In this document: in pieces, positions 7,430 through 18,159 of the stretch
Layout of the letters: each line of letters begins with the position of its first letter
How positions within the stretch are numbered: the first letter of the stretch is position 1
Assembly (NCBI GenBank): GCA_964617375.1
Contig: CAZTXQ010000008.1
Coordinates: 1-64,000 of the forward strand
Length of the DNA: 64,000 nt
Direction: 5' to 3'
Source of the DNA: Firm-13 sp964617375
GTDB lineage: Bacteria; Bacillota; Clostridia; Saccharofermentanales; Saccharofermentanaceae
Position numbers and translations under genes: made by a program
The notes under the pieces: generated by a model
What the model was told of the DNA's origin: nothing
The model's database searches: none
Seen by the model: the letters and a program-made list of their open reading frames with translations, nothing else

Positions 7430-9226
7430 TCAGCTGCGATCCAGTGTGAAAATCTTCACCCCATGAAGGCCGTCATCGGCAAAATAAACGTCTTCGGTGG
7501 GTGCCTCCGTTTCAAAGCTGTGCATGTTCTTGTAGTACACCAGACCCGCATCGCAGATGTCCATGTCATATACGCCTTTGTCGATTACGACGGGTTTCGC
7601 ACCGGGAATATCTTCAACGCAGCATAAGGTAAAGGTGCCATCCTCAAGCCTGTCTTTTAAATAGTAGACATAGGAAGTGTCTCCGACGACCGTGGTATTC
7701 AGATCGTTAACATACGTATCGATTTTGACGGGTTCGTCGGATCCCCGGATCCTAAATAACTGTTCGATGTCGTTTCGATAATAAACGGTATCGCCCGCGG
7801 TAAGCAGGGCATACCAGATGTATTTATCATCCAGGATCTCTTGAGAGCATGCCGGATCGGCGAAATCCGATAGGAAAGTATATGTGTTTTGATTCGGATT
7901 GTCACTGGCATCGTGCGAATAATACAAGAGTGCTTTCCCGCCTTCCGACAGACAGCCTTCCGAATACTCGCTTACGGGAAAGAAAAATTCATTCAGATCC
8001 TGATCAAAATAACTCAGTATATTTCCGTTGCGGAAGAGAAGATTACATAGATTTTTATCGTCAACGAAGTAGGGAGCTATGGTTCGGCCGTTTATTTTTA
8101 TCAGCCGCGCAAAAGAATCGTTCGCGTAAGATTCGGGATTTGTATCCACAACGTCACCGCCCGTGGCCCTGATCGGCTTTCCGCCGTTCATGGAAAAATA
8201 GTAAGTGCCGTTCATGGGAAAAACAACCTGTGTGCAGTCGCGATTGAACGTGAGGACCGATGTCTCAAGTGTGGCAGATTCGTCGAGAACGACGATGCTT
8301 CCGGAGTGGTTTACGCATAATTCTTTTGGGGTGTCACTGCCGTCATAATAATAGACGACGGAGCCGTCATCCGTGAGTGCCAGGGGATAACAGGAAGTGC
8401 CGATCTCCTTGGGTTCGCCACCGATAGAAGCGGCATAACAGAAATACTCTTTTCCCTTGGAGTAGCTGATATATTTTCCTGAAGGAGACAGGGCGAAGCA
8501 TTCCGTTGCGTCTTCTGTAATCAGCGTAGATTCCTTGGTGCGATAATCCCACACAAAAAGATTGCCGTCACGGATATATGCAACCGTGCTGCCATCGCTG
8601 GAAATGCAGAAATATCCGGAACTAGCAGATATCTTATACGCTTCTGAACCGTCAAAACACATAAGATTTGAATTTGTACTGCCTTCTTCATGAACGAGAA
8701 AAACGATGGCCGTCTTGTCCATGGAATAAGCATAATCTTTTATCACGGCTGTTTCTTGAAAGGAGAAATTTGCAATTGGACTCCACATAGAGTAAATATC
8801 GGTATCTTTAAATATTCCGTCGATATAATAAGGAGAATTTTCTCCCCCGAAAATAACCGCGCCGTCCTCGTTGGCGAGATACGCCAGTTGATAAGCCGGC
8901 TTTTCCACATCGCTTTCCGTAAGATCAAATGTGTATTTTGCAAAAGGTACTTCGGTCGGAAGAGGGGAAGCGGTGCCCATCGAGATTATATCAGAAAGCG
9001 CAATTTCCTCTGCCGAATTTACGGAAGAACCGGATGAGTTTTCCGGATCTTTGATTGAGCAGGCGGATAGAACTCCGAACGCAAGGATGAGAATCAGAAA
9101 AACCAGAAGAGCCGGGAGACGGCCGCTTCCGGGGATTCCGGAAAGAACCTGATCAGGAGTATGGATCTTTCGAAGTATAGAAGAAACTCTCTTTTCAACA
9201 AATGTATCCTTACGTTTCCTTATCAT
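7430..9226 (-). CDS. Propeller-type lipoprotein with a long cytoplasmic N-terminal extension
   Basis: The protein has 598 residues. About 38 charged residues precede a hydrophobic segment (LPALLVFLILILAFGVLSAC) that ends in a lipobox-like LSAC, so this is either a lipoprotein with an unusually long n-region or a single-pass membrane protein. The remainder has repeated strand motifs (FCISSDGSTVAYIRDGNLFV, FALSPSGKYISYSKG, VVFPMNGTYYFSMNGG) typical of TolB-like propellers. The start at ATG 9226 is well supported by GGGGGG upstream, and there is no better start closer to the hydrophobic segment. It is first in a two-gene operon with its paralogue and diverges from the glucan synthase gene, so a link to cell-surface glucan is possible but unproven. 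Confidence 0.6.
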   Translation of the reverse strand: MIRKRKDTFVEKRVSSILRKIHTPDQVLSGIPGSGRLPALLVFLILILAFGVLSACSIKDPENSSGSSVNSAEEIALSDIISMGTASPLPTEVPFAKYTFDLTESDVEKPAYQLAYLANEDGAVIFGGENSPYYIDGIFKDTDIYSMWSPIANFSFQETAVIKDYAYSMDKTAIVFLVHEEGSTNSNLMCFDGSEAYKISASSGYFCISSDGSTVAYIRDGNLFVWDYRTKESTLITEDATECFALSPSGKYISYSKGKEYFCYAASIGGEPKEIGTSCYPLALTDDGSVVYYYDGSDTPKELCVNHSGSIVVLDESATLETSVLTFNRDCTQVVFPMNGTYYFSMNGGKPIRATGGDVVDTNPESYANDSFARLIKINGRTIAPYFVDDKNLCNLLFRNGNILSYFDQDLNEFFFPVSEYSEGCLSEGGKALLYYSHDASDNPNQNTYTFLSDFADPACSQEILDDKYIWYALLTAGDTVYYRNDIEQLFRIRGSDEPVKIDTYVNDLNTTVVGDTSYVYYLKDRLEDGTFTLCCVEDIPGAKPVVIDKGVYDMDICDAGLVYYKNMHSFETEAPTEDVYFADDGLHGVKIFTLDRS

Positions 9227-9323
9227 ATTCTACCCCCCGGAATCATTGATTCATTCACATGGTTGATTGCCCCGAACCGGTGCTTTTAGATGAATGTATG
9301 AATTAGATCGGATGAAACCAGGA

Positions 9324-9423
9324 NNNNNNNNNNNNNNNNNNNNNNNNNNNNNNNNNNNNNNNNNNNNNNNNNNNNNNNNNNNNNNNNNNNNNNNNNNNNN
9401 NNNNNNNNNNNNNNNNNNNNNNN
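9324..9423. other. Assembly gap upstream of the glucan synthase gene
   Basis: A run of exactly 100 N in the divergent promoter region between the propeller lipoprotein operon and the glucan synthase gene. It probably hides the promoter of the synthase. An apparent start at 9294 reads through these N and should be ignored. Confidence 0.95.
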
Positions 9424-9476
9424 AAAAATATGTGGAACAATTAAATATGGATAAGCAGCTGAATGGAGGTTGTGCC

Positions 9477-12400
9477 ATGAAGCAGTTATTTCTGGTTTCA
9501 CAGGAAACGATATTGTTATGGATCCTTCTTATAGTTTTCCTGGTTTTTTTGGCTGTCAGGCAAATTAATAATCTATATCACTATATCAAGCCGTACCGGA
9601 TCCAATCAAAGACGGAAGAGTGGCTTAAGCATCTCGAATCAACTCCCGGCGGTGAGAACAGCGAGAAGATGATGCGGAGACTTGCTAAGAAGCAGGTCCT
9701 CCGCCGGCGCAGGCACAGCACAGTTCTCAAGAATGCTCAGTGGAAAATTTACCTGAATCTTCAGTCTGTGCGCCGTCAGCTCAGCAAGACGCCGGCGAGG
9801 ACGATTTCGACGATTCCCGCATCCCTTTGGATTTTCGACAATTACAATCTTCTTTACCGCGAGATTAAAAAGCTGCATGGAACAGGAGTTATGCGCGAGC
9901 TCTCCCAGCTTCCGAATCTTGAAACAGGATTGAAAAAGAGCTGCCCCCGTATTTACATTATTGCACGGGTGATTATTAATGCTACAAACAATCACCCGCA
10001 GGAGAACTCCATCATCACGCTGCTGAATGCATACCAGCTTGAGAAGGAGCTTACCTCAAAAGAGTTATGGTCTTTCGGAACCGTCATGAGCATCTGCCTT
10101 CTCGAAAAAGTCGTTAATGAAGCGGTCATTCTGACGCAGGGCATCAAGATCAAGATTCAGGCCGGGCAGGCTGCGGACCGTATAGCGGCCGCCGTTCGAA
10201 GCGGCAGCAAGAACCTTAACGAGCTGCTTGAAAAAGAAATTGCAAAGAATAAATACTTGAGTGATAAGTTTATCGCGTATTTTTTCTTTTGCCTCAGAAA
10301 TATGTCGATTGATGAAACGGATGTTGTGAAATGGTTTTCGGAAGCGAATGACATGGATCAGGATGCCTATCTGCGGCTGATTGCCGAAATGGTAAACAAG
10401 GAAAGACAGATTGAGGCTATGGCAGAGTCGCGGATCAGTTCACTGATCATAAGTCTCAAGGAGATGTGGGAACTCAATTGGGAAGAGGCCTTCAAAAATG
10501 TCTCGAAAATAGAGGCGCTGCTGGAACTGGATCCTGACGGAATTTACGCATTGTCTGATGCCAATACCCGCGGCCGATATCGCATTCGTGTGGAAAAACT
10601 GGCTGCAAAATACAAATTGCGGGAATCAGCAGTGGCAGAAAAAGCACTGCAGCTTGCCAGAACGAAACATGTGGATCCCATGCTTACGCTGCCGAACCAT
10701 GTCGGAACCTATTTGGTCGGAAATGGGTATTCTCTTCTCATTGACATACTGAAAAACAGACCTGTACGCCCTCTTACACCACATAATCACAAGCGGCTGC
10801 TGCGCGCCATTCTTTATCTGTCGGGGATATTTGCTGTCGCCGGCGGACTGCTCCTTTGGGTAAGCGTTACAACCGGTATTTTGCACTCTCAATATCCGCT
10901 GATTTCAATCTTTCTTCTCATACAGCTGGGAATTCTCTCCGTAGGTGTTGCGATCCATCTGATCAATACTGTTTTCACACGGCTGATCCATCCGCTGCCT
11001 CAGCTGGCAATGGATTTTTCGTTGGGAATCCCGGATGACTTCCGCACGTTCGTCGTCATGCCGGTCATTATCGGAAGTGCCTCAAGTGCGAGGACGTATG
11101 CCGCGCGACTCGAGAAATATTACCTTGCCAACAAAGATTCAAACTTGTATTTTGCCATACTGGGTGACTTAAAGGATGCCGATGCGAAGGATCTTGATGA
11201 GGATAATACAATCCTGGAGGCAGCGGAGGCTGCAATCCGCGAACTCAATGGCAGATACCCCGGCGCTTTTGTGCGATTCTCTTTGATACTTCGCGAACGT
11301 CAATGGAACGGGAAAGAGAAATGCTGGATGTGCTGGGAGCGAAAAAGAGGGAAGCTCGAAGAACTCAATGCAATGCTGTCCGGAGAGGAAGATATTGAAT
11401 TTGACGTTCGCGTCGGTTCGCCGGAGATGTTTTCAAGCCTGCGTTATGTCATAACACTCGACGCGGACACTGATATGATTCGTGAGAGCGCGGCGAAACT
11501 CGTCGGAATTATGGCGCATCCGCTGAATTATCCTGTAATTGATGAGAAAAGCAGCCGGATCACAAGCGGGTATGCGATCGTTCAATCTGAGATCTGCTCA
11601 AGAGTTACGGACACCAATGCCAGCTTTTTCACACGGCTTTTTACCGGCGAATCAGGAATCGACAGCTATTCTACCGTCGTATCGGACTTGTATCAGGATA
11701 CGTTTGACGAAGGTATTTTTGTCGGAAAAGGTATATACGATTTTCGTGTCATGCATCGTCTTCTGCGCGGTATGATCGCAAAGAACACAGTGTTGTCTCA
11801 CGATTTGCTTGAGAGCAGTCTGACTAGGTGCGCTTTCGCAAGCGGGATCCGAATGCTTGATACGACACCGCCGAATGTGGCGGCTTTCGCCAAACGGGAT
11901 CACCGGTGGATTCGCGGAGACTGGCAATTGCTTCCGTGGATTTTTAGCCGTTCGCGTATCAATCTCCTGTCGCGCTGGAAAATGATCGATAACCTGCGGC
12001 GGAGTCTGACACCGGTCGCCAGTGTTCTCTCCATATTGATTACGGTGTTCTTTTTCCCGCAGGATGCCTGGCTATGGATTCCTTTTGTACTCTTCTCCGA
12101 TATCTGGCGCATTGTTGTCCGTATTGTAGGCCTCGTCTATCAGAAATTGTTGAATACATCTCTGCGCGTTGCATTTAAGATCCTTCTTGAACAATTCGTT
12201 ACCATGATTACGCAGACTTCGTTTTTTATTATCCTGCTTCCCTTCAATGCTTTTCTGTCGCTGGACGCAATCACGCGTACGCTGTACCGCATATGGATCA
12301 GCCACCGAAACCTTCTGGAGTGGCAGACTTCGGAATCATCGGAGAAGAATCAGAAGGAAACTCTCGGAAGCTATATGATACTCATGGTGCCTGCATACGC

Positions 12401-15400
12401 GGCGGCCATTTTGCTGATCACCGCAACCGTTATGCTGGGGAAACCGCCGATGGCAGTATTCCATTATCTTCTTGCTGCCGCGTGGCTCGCCGCGCCGGTT
12501 GTCTCCTATGGCGCCAGCAAACCTGCCGTCCTTAAGGCGAAACAGAAAATAGGAACGGAAGATGCCAGGGAACTGCGCGTTCTCGCACGCAAAACATGGC
12601 GATTTTTCGAGGATTTCGCCACGGAGGAAAACAACTGGCTCTGCCCGGATAATTATCAACAGTATCCGGGACCCAGGCTCTCGGACAAGACATCTCCGAC
12701 CAATATCGGTCTGCAGTTGATCAGTACTTTAAGCGCCTGTGATTTCGGGTTCATAAGCCTGCGCGAACTGATTGATCAATGTGAGAATGTCATGCGGACG
12801 CTGCAGAAATTGCCCAAGTGGAACGGGCATCTGTACAATTGGTACAATGTGAAAACACTGGAACTACTCATGCCGCATTATGTGTCAAGTGTTGACAGCG
12901 GCAACTTCCTCGCGTTTCTGATTACACTAAAGAACGGGCTGCAGGGTCTTGCCGAACAGCCGGTATTCCCGGACAGTATGCTTCTTGGAATAGGTGATAC
13001 ACTTGCGGCTGCAGGACTTGCTCCGGATTCGATGCCCGGATCGTTTGCTTCGCAGCAATCCCGCGATACATTGCTCGAGTTTCTGGCGGCGACATCGGAA
13101 TCAACAAATACGGCGACGTACTGGCGTCACCGTATTGCGGCCCTTCATGACAGTCTTGCGGCGGATATGAAGGATCTTGAAGGACCTGACGGCTTGCATC
13201 CTGATCTGAGCATAAGGGAATTGTCGGATCAGGGTCAGCAGGGTGCGCGTATATGGATGGACAGAATTCATGGTATATGTGTGCAAATAGATGAGATAGT
13301 TCAATTAACGAATTTCAAAGTGCTTTATGATGCAAAACACAGTCTTTTTCATATCGGATATAATGTCGCAAATCAGACAGCCGATGCGGGATTCTATGAC
13401 TTGCTCGCATCCGAAGCAAGAATTACCAGCTTTCTGGCAATCGCCAAAGGTGATGTCGCGCAGAAGAGCTGGTTTGCGCTTGGACGGCCGCTTACACTCG
13501 TTAAGGGCGTTCCGACCCTTGTTTCCTGGAGCGGCACCATGTTCGAATACTTAATGCCGAATTTGATCATGAAAACACCTTTTGGAACGAAACTCGGACG
13601 AAGCTGTACGGCGGCGGTACAGCTTCAGATGAAGCACGGTAAAAAGCAGCAAATCCCCTGGGGAATATCCGAATCACAGTATTTCCTTTTTGATACAGAT
13701 TCGAATTATCAGTATGCCCCGTTTGGTATGCAATATCTTCGTCTGCAGTCGAGTATGAAACCAAGCAGGGTAGTAGCGCCCTACGCTACAGCCCTGGCAC
13801 TCGGGACCAAGCGCGAGGAAGCTTTAAAGAATTTAGGCCGTCTTATGGAAATCGGCGCCGGAGGTGAATACGGATTGTATGAAGCGCTTGACTTTGGCCG
13901 GCCTGATTCGGTTAATATGAGGCCCTATTCGCTGGTTCAAAGCTTTATGGCCCATCACCAGGGGATGATTCTGGCGGCCATCAACAATTGCATGCATTCC
14001 AACATTCTTCAGAAGCGCTTCCACAATGACGCAATGGTCAAGTCAACAGCGGTTCTCCTGGAAGAAACGAGCACCGATATTCTTGTTTCTCTTGCACGGC
14101 GCGGCTACTCCATCAATCTCGAACTCGAGGACTTTGAAGAAGAGAAATTCGAGAACCGTTACTGTAATACCGTGAATCCGCAAATCCCGGTCGCACACGT
14201 CCTGTCCAACAACCATTACCTGCTGATGCTGACTTCGGGCGGACAAGGCTTCAGCAGCTGCGACAATGTCATGATGAATACCTGGCGTCCGGAATGTACC
14301 GGTTCGTCTCACGGAAACTTCGTCTATATCCGTAATCTTCATACGGATCAGATATGGAGCAACACATATTATCCGACATTTGCACATCCGGATGAATACA
14401 AGGTTGTGTTTGCTCCCGAGAAGGTGGAATATCACCGTAAAGACGGACTGATCAACACGGACACAGAGATTACTCTGTCGCCTATCGAGAATTTTGAGAT
14501 CCGGAGAGTAACCATCACCAACCACAGTGACCGGAATACCGAGTTTGAGATGACAAGCTGCATGGAAGTTGTCAACGACTCTCATCTGGCGGAAGCCGTT
14601 CACCCGGCTTTTAACAAGATGTTTCTCGAATTGGAGTTTGTACCTGACCGTAATCTGTTAATTGCAAGCCGGCGTAAGAGATCCGAAGAAGACAAATTCG
14701 GATTTGTTATGCACATGGTGACATCGGAATCCGATTTCTCCCGAACCGTAGAGTACGATACGGATCGAAGATCTTTTATCGGCCGCGGAGGAACACAGAC
14801 TATACCGCAGGCACTTAAAACGCGATTGCCTCTCCAGGGCCGTCCCGGATTTTCGCTTGATCCCATGATGAGTCTTCGGGTATTCGTTCAAGTGCCGGCC
14901 AAAAAATCGGTATCTGTCTGTTACATTACCGGTTATTGTCCGAGCAGATCAGAGGTATTTCGACTTAGCAATGATTTGCGCAAAGACTTACGCAGTGAGG
15001 ATATTTTCCGTTTGGCACTGACCAGCAGCAAATTGGAAATGAAGTACCTGAATATCAATTCCCAACAGTTGAACGCGATCCAGTCACTGGTCGGTCCGCT
15101 CTTCTATCCATCCCGCTTTTTCCGCGATCACAACGACATTATCAGCAGAAATGAAAAAGGACAAAGCAGTCTATGGCGATTTGGTATATCCGGCGATTAT
15201 CCTGTCATGCTTCTTCGCGTGAAAGACATGCGCGATATACTTGTTATCAAAGATGCGCTCCTCGCCTACGAATATCTTCGCCTTCAGACCGTAAATGTGG
15301 ATCTGGTTATTATTGACGAGGAAGAGGAGGGCTACGGACAGCCGCTTTTCAACGCGATCATGGAACTTACCGGAACACAAAAAATCTATAATAACTTCCG

Positions 15401-18053
15401 GCAGAAACAAAGCCTGTTCGTTCTTCGGCGTCCTTATATCACAAAGGAAGAATCCGATCTGCTTTCCACCGTAGCGCGCGTTGTCATTAAAAGACAGACC
15501 GGGATTTATATGCCGGTTCGCGAAAAGCCGATTGGGAAAGAGGATCACAGCTGTGAGAGTATTCTGCTGTCTGCCGGTGATTCACTCTCTGAACCAAATG
15601 GGAACGCGAACTTTATCCCTCCGGTATCTCTGGAATTCTTTAACGGAATAGGAGGATTTGGCGCAGACGGACAGGAGTATGAGATGTGGCTCGGAACAGG
15701 CCGCAAGACACCGGCCCCGTGGATCAATGTCATTGCAAATGAGTCCTTTGGATTTCACGTGTCCGAGACAGGCGCCGGTTATACATGGGCCGGCAACAGC
15801 CGTGAGAACAAACTCACCGATTGGTCGAACGATCCGATTCTCGACACAGTCTCAGAGGCTGTATACATAAAGGATCTGGAGACGGGAGCTATTACCTCGC
15901 CGGCATCACTTCGTCCCGGAAGAGGACAGGTGTATCAGGTGCGTCACGGTTTCGGATACTCGGTTTTCGCACATGCCGAACTGGATCTGGAACAGACCAT
16001 GACCCTTTTTGCCGCGGCGGAAGATCCCGTAAAGATCTGGCTGATCAGTATCAGGGATCACAGCGGACATGACAGGGATCTTTCGGTGACACTCTATGTC
16101 GAATGGGTATTGGGCGCATTGAAAGAGCAGTGTGCGCCGTATGTCGTAACTCAATACAATCCGAAGACACAGTTGTTCTCCGCGCGAAATGTATACGCGG
16201 AATATGAACAGCAGGATCCGGCCTTTATCTTCTCGAGTGAACCCATATCTTCGTTCACCGGTGATAAGAAAGGCTTTCTTGGTATTGGCCGCTCGATGAG
16301 TTATCCTTTAGGACTCGCTTCGCCGACACTCTCATGTGAAGTGGGAGCCTGCCTTGAACCTTGCGGAGCGATTCAGATGAAGATTCACCTTGCCGCGGGC
16401 GAGAGCAAGACGCTGATACTCGGACTGGGACAGACAAAGAACTTGTTTAAGGCAGAAGATATTGCCGATACGTTCAGGTCTGTCCGGAACGCGCAGCGTG
16501 AACTGGAACGGGTGCATGAGTACTGGAATACGACCCTTTCCCGTGTTCGTGTTAAAACAACTGACAGGGCGACGGATATACTGATGAACGGATGGCTCAT
16601 ATACCAGGTCATCAGCTGCCGCCTGCGTGCGAGGTCAGCCTTTTACCAATGCGGAGGAGCCTTCGGATTCAGGGATCAGCTTCAGGATGTTCTGGCGCTT
16701 CTGGATGTAGATGAGAACTTTGCCGCGAATCAAATACGGCTTTGCAGTGCGCATCAGTTTCCCGAAGGCGACGTGCAGCATTGGTGGCATCCGATTACAG
16801 GCGCGGGGGTCAGAACCCGCATATCGGACGACATGCTGTGGCTTCCCTACGTCACTGCGTCTTATGTGGAACACTCGGGCAAATCCGATATCCTGAATGA
16901 AGAGTTTTCCTATCTCGAAGGCGATACCCTGAAACCCCTTCAGGCTGAGATCATGTTTAAGGCCCGGGTGTCGGAGAAGACGGATACGATCTACCGGCAT
17001 TGCCTGAAAGCGTTCGATCGGGCAAGCGTGTTCGGCACGAACGGACTTCCATTGATGGGCGGAGGAGACTGGAACGACGGTATGAACCGGGTTGGCATTG
17101 AAGGACAAGGCGAGAGTGTCTGGCTTGGATGGTTCTACTATGCTGCCGTAAAAAAATTCCTGCCGATGTGTCTCTTAATGGATGACCGGGAAAGCTATGA
17201 CCGGCTGAACGGACTCGCCGAGGCGGTTCTGTCGCAGATTGAAGCGAATGCATGGGATGGGAAATGGTATCTTCGAGGCTTTTTTGATAACGGAAGCGCC
17301 CTTGGATCACATTCAAGCGAAGAGTGTCAGATCGACTCGGTCAGCCAGTCATGGTCGGCTATTTCCGGCGGAGGAGATCCGGCCCGCATTGCACAGGCAT
17401 TGGACTCCGCGAAACACTATCTGGTTCATCAAGCGGACGGTGTCATACAATTGCTTACGCCTCCTTTTAATAAATCCATGCCGGATCCCGGCTATATTAA
17501 AGGTTACTTTCCCGGCATCCGCGAAAACGGCGGTCAATACACGCATGCCGCGATTTGGCTTGCCATGGCAAACGCCAAATCGGACAGGGGATGGGATGCA
17601 CACGAACTTATGAATATGCTGAACCCGATTAAATCTACTTCAACCGTTAAGGATGTTGCCAGGTATGAGAAAGAACCGTATGTAATGAGTGCAGACATAT
17701 ATATGGGGGAGATGTTTACCGGCAAAGCGGGCTGGAGTTGGTATACCGGTTCGGCCGGATGGATGTACCAGTGTCTGTTGAATTCGATGCTGGGCATAGC
17801 CATCAGGGACGGCAGGCTCTTTATAACTCCGGCAGTCCCCGCACTTTACCCTGCATGGGAAGTCGATTGCCATTACGGTGAGACGTTGTACCGGATTTAT
17901 GTTAAGAACGATTCGGGGCAGGGAGTATCCATATCCTCGATCACCGTAGACGGAATAACAGAAAAGAGCGGCAGCACACTGCTACTCGATGACGGGAAAA
18001 TACATGACGTACGCGTGATAATGTCGCCAGACAAAAACTCAAATACCATATAA
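9477..18053 (+). CDS. ndvB: Cyclic beta-1,2-glucan synthase (GT84-GH94)
   Basis: This protein of 2858 residues has the full architecture of NdvB/Cgs enzymes, which build and cyclise beta-1,2-glucan from UDP-glucose at the membrane. In order: an N-terminal hydrophobic segment and helical region (1-400); a membrane pair near 440-500; a GT84 glycosyltransferase core with the DxD motif LDADTDM near 660 and IRGDWQ near 810; further membrane segments near 845-990; a glycoamylase-like domain near 1060-1530 (FYDLLASEARITSF); and two GH94-like regions, the last with CGGAFGFRDQLQD near 2390 and the catalytic-Asp motif GGDWNDGMN near 2527. The start is ATG 9477 with GGAGG at 9465-9469; the longer frame from 9294 crosses a gap. 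The length matches the known enzymes. In Clostridia it may make extracellular or storage glucan. Confidence 0.9.
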   Translation: MKQLFLVSQETILLWILLIVFLVFLAVRQINNLYHYIKPYRIQSKTEEWLKHLESTPGGENSEKMMRRLAKKQVLRRRRHSTVLKNAQWKIYLNLQSVRRQLSKTPARTISTIPASLWIFDNYNLLYREIKKLHGTGVMRELSQLPNLETGLKKSCPRIYIIARVIINATNNHPQENSIITLLNAYQLEKELTSKELWSFGTVMSICLLEKVVNEAVILTQGIKIKIQAGQAADRIAAAVRSGSKNLNELLEKEIAKNKYLSDKFIAYFFFCLRNMSIDETDVVKWFSEANDMDQDAYLRLIAEMVNKERQIEAMAESRISSLIISLKEMWELNWEEAFKNVSKIEALLELDPDGIYALSDANTRGRYRIRVEKLAAKYKLRESAVAEKALQLARTKHVDPMLTLPNHVGTYLVGNGYSLLIDILKNRPVRPLTPHNHKRLLRAILYLSGIFAVAGGLLLWVSVTTGILHSQYPLISIFLLIQLGILSVGVAIHLINTVFTRLIHPLPQLAMDFSLGIPDDFRTFVVMPVIIGSASSARTYAARLEKYYLANKDSNLYFAILGDLKDADAKDLDEDNTILEAAEAAIRELNGRYPGAFVRFSLILRERQWNGKEKCWMCWERKRGKLEELNAMLSGEEDIEFDVRVGSPEMFSSLRYVITLDADTDMIRESAAKLVGIMAHPLNYPVIDEKSSRITSGYAIVQSEICSRVTDTNASFFTRLFTGESGIDSYSTVVSDLYQDTFDEGIFVGKGIYDFRVMHRLLRGMIAKNTVLSHDLLESSLTRCAFASGIRMLDTTPPNVAAFAKRDHRWIRGDWQLLPWIFSRSRINLLSRWKMIDNLRRSLTPVASVLSILITVFFFPQDAWLWIPFVLFSDIWRIVVRIVGLVYQKLLNTSLRVAFKILLEQFVTMITQTSFFIILLPFNAFLSLDAITRTLYRIWISHRNLLEWQTSESSEKNQKETLGSYMILMVPAYAAAILLITATVMLGKPPMAVFHYLLAAAWLAAPVVSYGASKPAVLKAKQKIGTEDARELRVLARKTWRFFEDFATEENNWLCPDNYQQYPGPRLSDKTSPTNIGLQLISTLSACDFGFISLRELIDQCENVMRTLQKLPKWNGHLYNWYNVKTLELLMPHYVSSVDSGNFLAFLITLKNGLQGLAEQPVFPDSMLLGIGDTLAAAGLAPDSMPGSFASQQSRDTLLEFLAATSESTNTATYWRHRIAALHDSLAADMKDLEGPDGLHPDLSIRELSDQGQQGARIWMDRIHGICVQIDEIVQLTNFKVLYDAKHSLFHIGYNVANQTADAGFYDLLASEARITSFLAIAKGDVAQKSWFALGRPLTLVKGVPTLVSWSGTMFEYLMPNLIMKTPFGTKLGRSCTAAVQLQMKHGKKQQIPWGISESQYFLFDTDSNYQYAPFGMQYLRLQSSMKPSRVVAPYATALALGTKREEALKNLGRLMEIGAGGEYGLYEALDFGRPDSVNMRPYSLVQSFMAHHQGMILAAINNCMHSNILQKRFHNDAMVKSTAVLLEETSTDILVSLARRGYSINLELEDFEEEKFENRYCNTVNPQIPVAHVLSNNHYLLMLTSGGQGFSSCDNVMMNTWRPECTGSSHGNFVYIRNLHTDQIWSNTYYPTFAHPDEYKVVFAPEKVEYHRKDGLINTDTEITLSPIENFEIRRVTITNHSDRNTEFEMTSCMEVVNDSHLAEAVHPAFNKMFLELEFVPDRNLLIASRRKRSEEDKFGFVMHMVTSESDFSRTVEYDTDRRSFIGRGGTQTIPQALKTRLPLQGRPGFSLDPMMSLRVFVQVPAKKSVSVCYITGYCPSRSEVFRLSNDLRKDLRSEDIFRLALTSSKLEMKYLNINSQQLNAIQSLVGPLFYPSRFFRDHNDIISRNEKGQSSLWRFGISGDYPVMLLRVKDMRDILVIKDALLAYEYLRLQTVNVDLVIIDEEEEGYGQPLFNAIMELTGTQKIYNNFRQKQSLFVLRRPYITKEESDLLSTVARVVIKRQTGIYMPVREKPIGKEDHSCESILLSAGDSLSEPNGNANFIPPVSLEFFNGIGGFGADGQEYEMWLGTGRKTPAPWINVIANESFGFHVSETGAGYTWAGNSRENKLTDWSNDPILDTVSEAVYIKDLETGAITSPASLRPGRGQVYQVRHGFGYSVFAHAELDLEQTMTLFAAAEDPVKIWLISIRDHSGHDRDLSVTLYVEWVLGALKEQCAPYVVTQYNPKTQLFSARNVYAEYEQQDPAFIFSSEPISSFTGDKKGFLGIGRSMSYPLGLASPTLSCEVGACLEPCGAIQMKIHLAAGESKTLILGLGQTKNLFKAEDIADTFRSVRNAQRELERVHEYWNTTLSRVRVKTTDRATDILMNGWLIYQVISCRLRARSAFYQCGGAFGFRDQLQDVLALLDVDENFAANQIRLCSAHQFPEGDVQHWWHPITGAGVRTRISDDMLWLPYVTASYVEHSGKSDILNEEFSYLEGDTLKPLQAEIMFKARVSEKTDTIYRHCLKAFDRASVFGTNGLPLMGGGDWNDGMNRVGIEGQGESVWLGWFYYAAVKKFLPMCLLMDDRESYDRLNGLAEAVLSQIEANAWDGKWYLRGFFDNGSALGSHSSEECQIDSVSQSWSAISGGGDPARIAQALDSAKHYLVHQADGVIQLLTPPFNKSMPDPGYIKGYFPGIRENGGQYTHAAIWLAMANAKSDRGWDAHELMNMLNPIKSTSTVKDVARYEKEPYVMSADIYMGEMFTGKAGWSWYTGSAGWMYQCLLNSMLGIAIRDGRLFITPAVPALYPAWEVDCHYGETLYRIYVKNDSGQGVSISSITVDGITEKSGSTLLLDDGKIHDVRVIMSPDKNSNTI

Positions 18054-18125
18054 TATGCTAATCATTGTGAATCTCGCGCATACAGGAATGCTACACTTCG
18101 TACAACAAAAATATAAAATAATAGT

Positions 18126-18154
18126 TTGACAAATACATAAAACAATAGTATAAT
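18126..18154 (+). promoter_or_regulatory. Near-perfect sigmaA promoter of the small stress-gene operon
   Basis: TTGACA at 18126-18131 and TATAAT at 18149-18154 with a 17-bp spacer match the consensus perfectly. No other promoter as good is seen before the terminator at 20769, so it probably drives the six small genes at 18.5-20.75 kb. Confidence 0.85.
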
Positions 18155-18159
18155 ATATT

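Noticed and set aside
9294..9476. N-terminal extension of the glucan synthase
   Set aside because: It reads through the N run, and ATG 9477 has a clear GGAGG.
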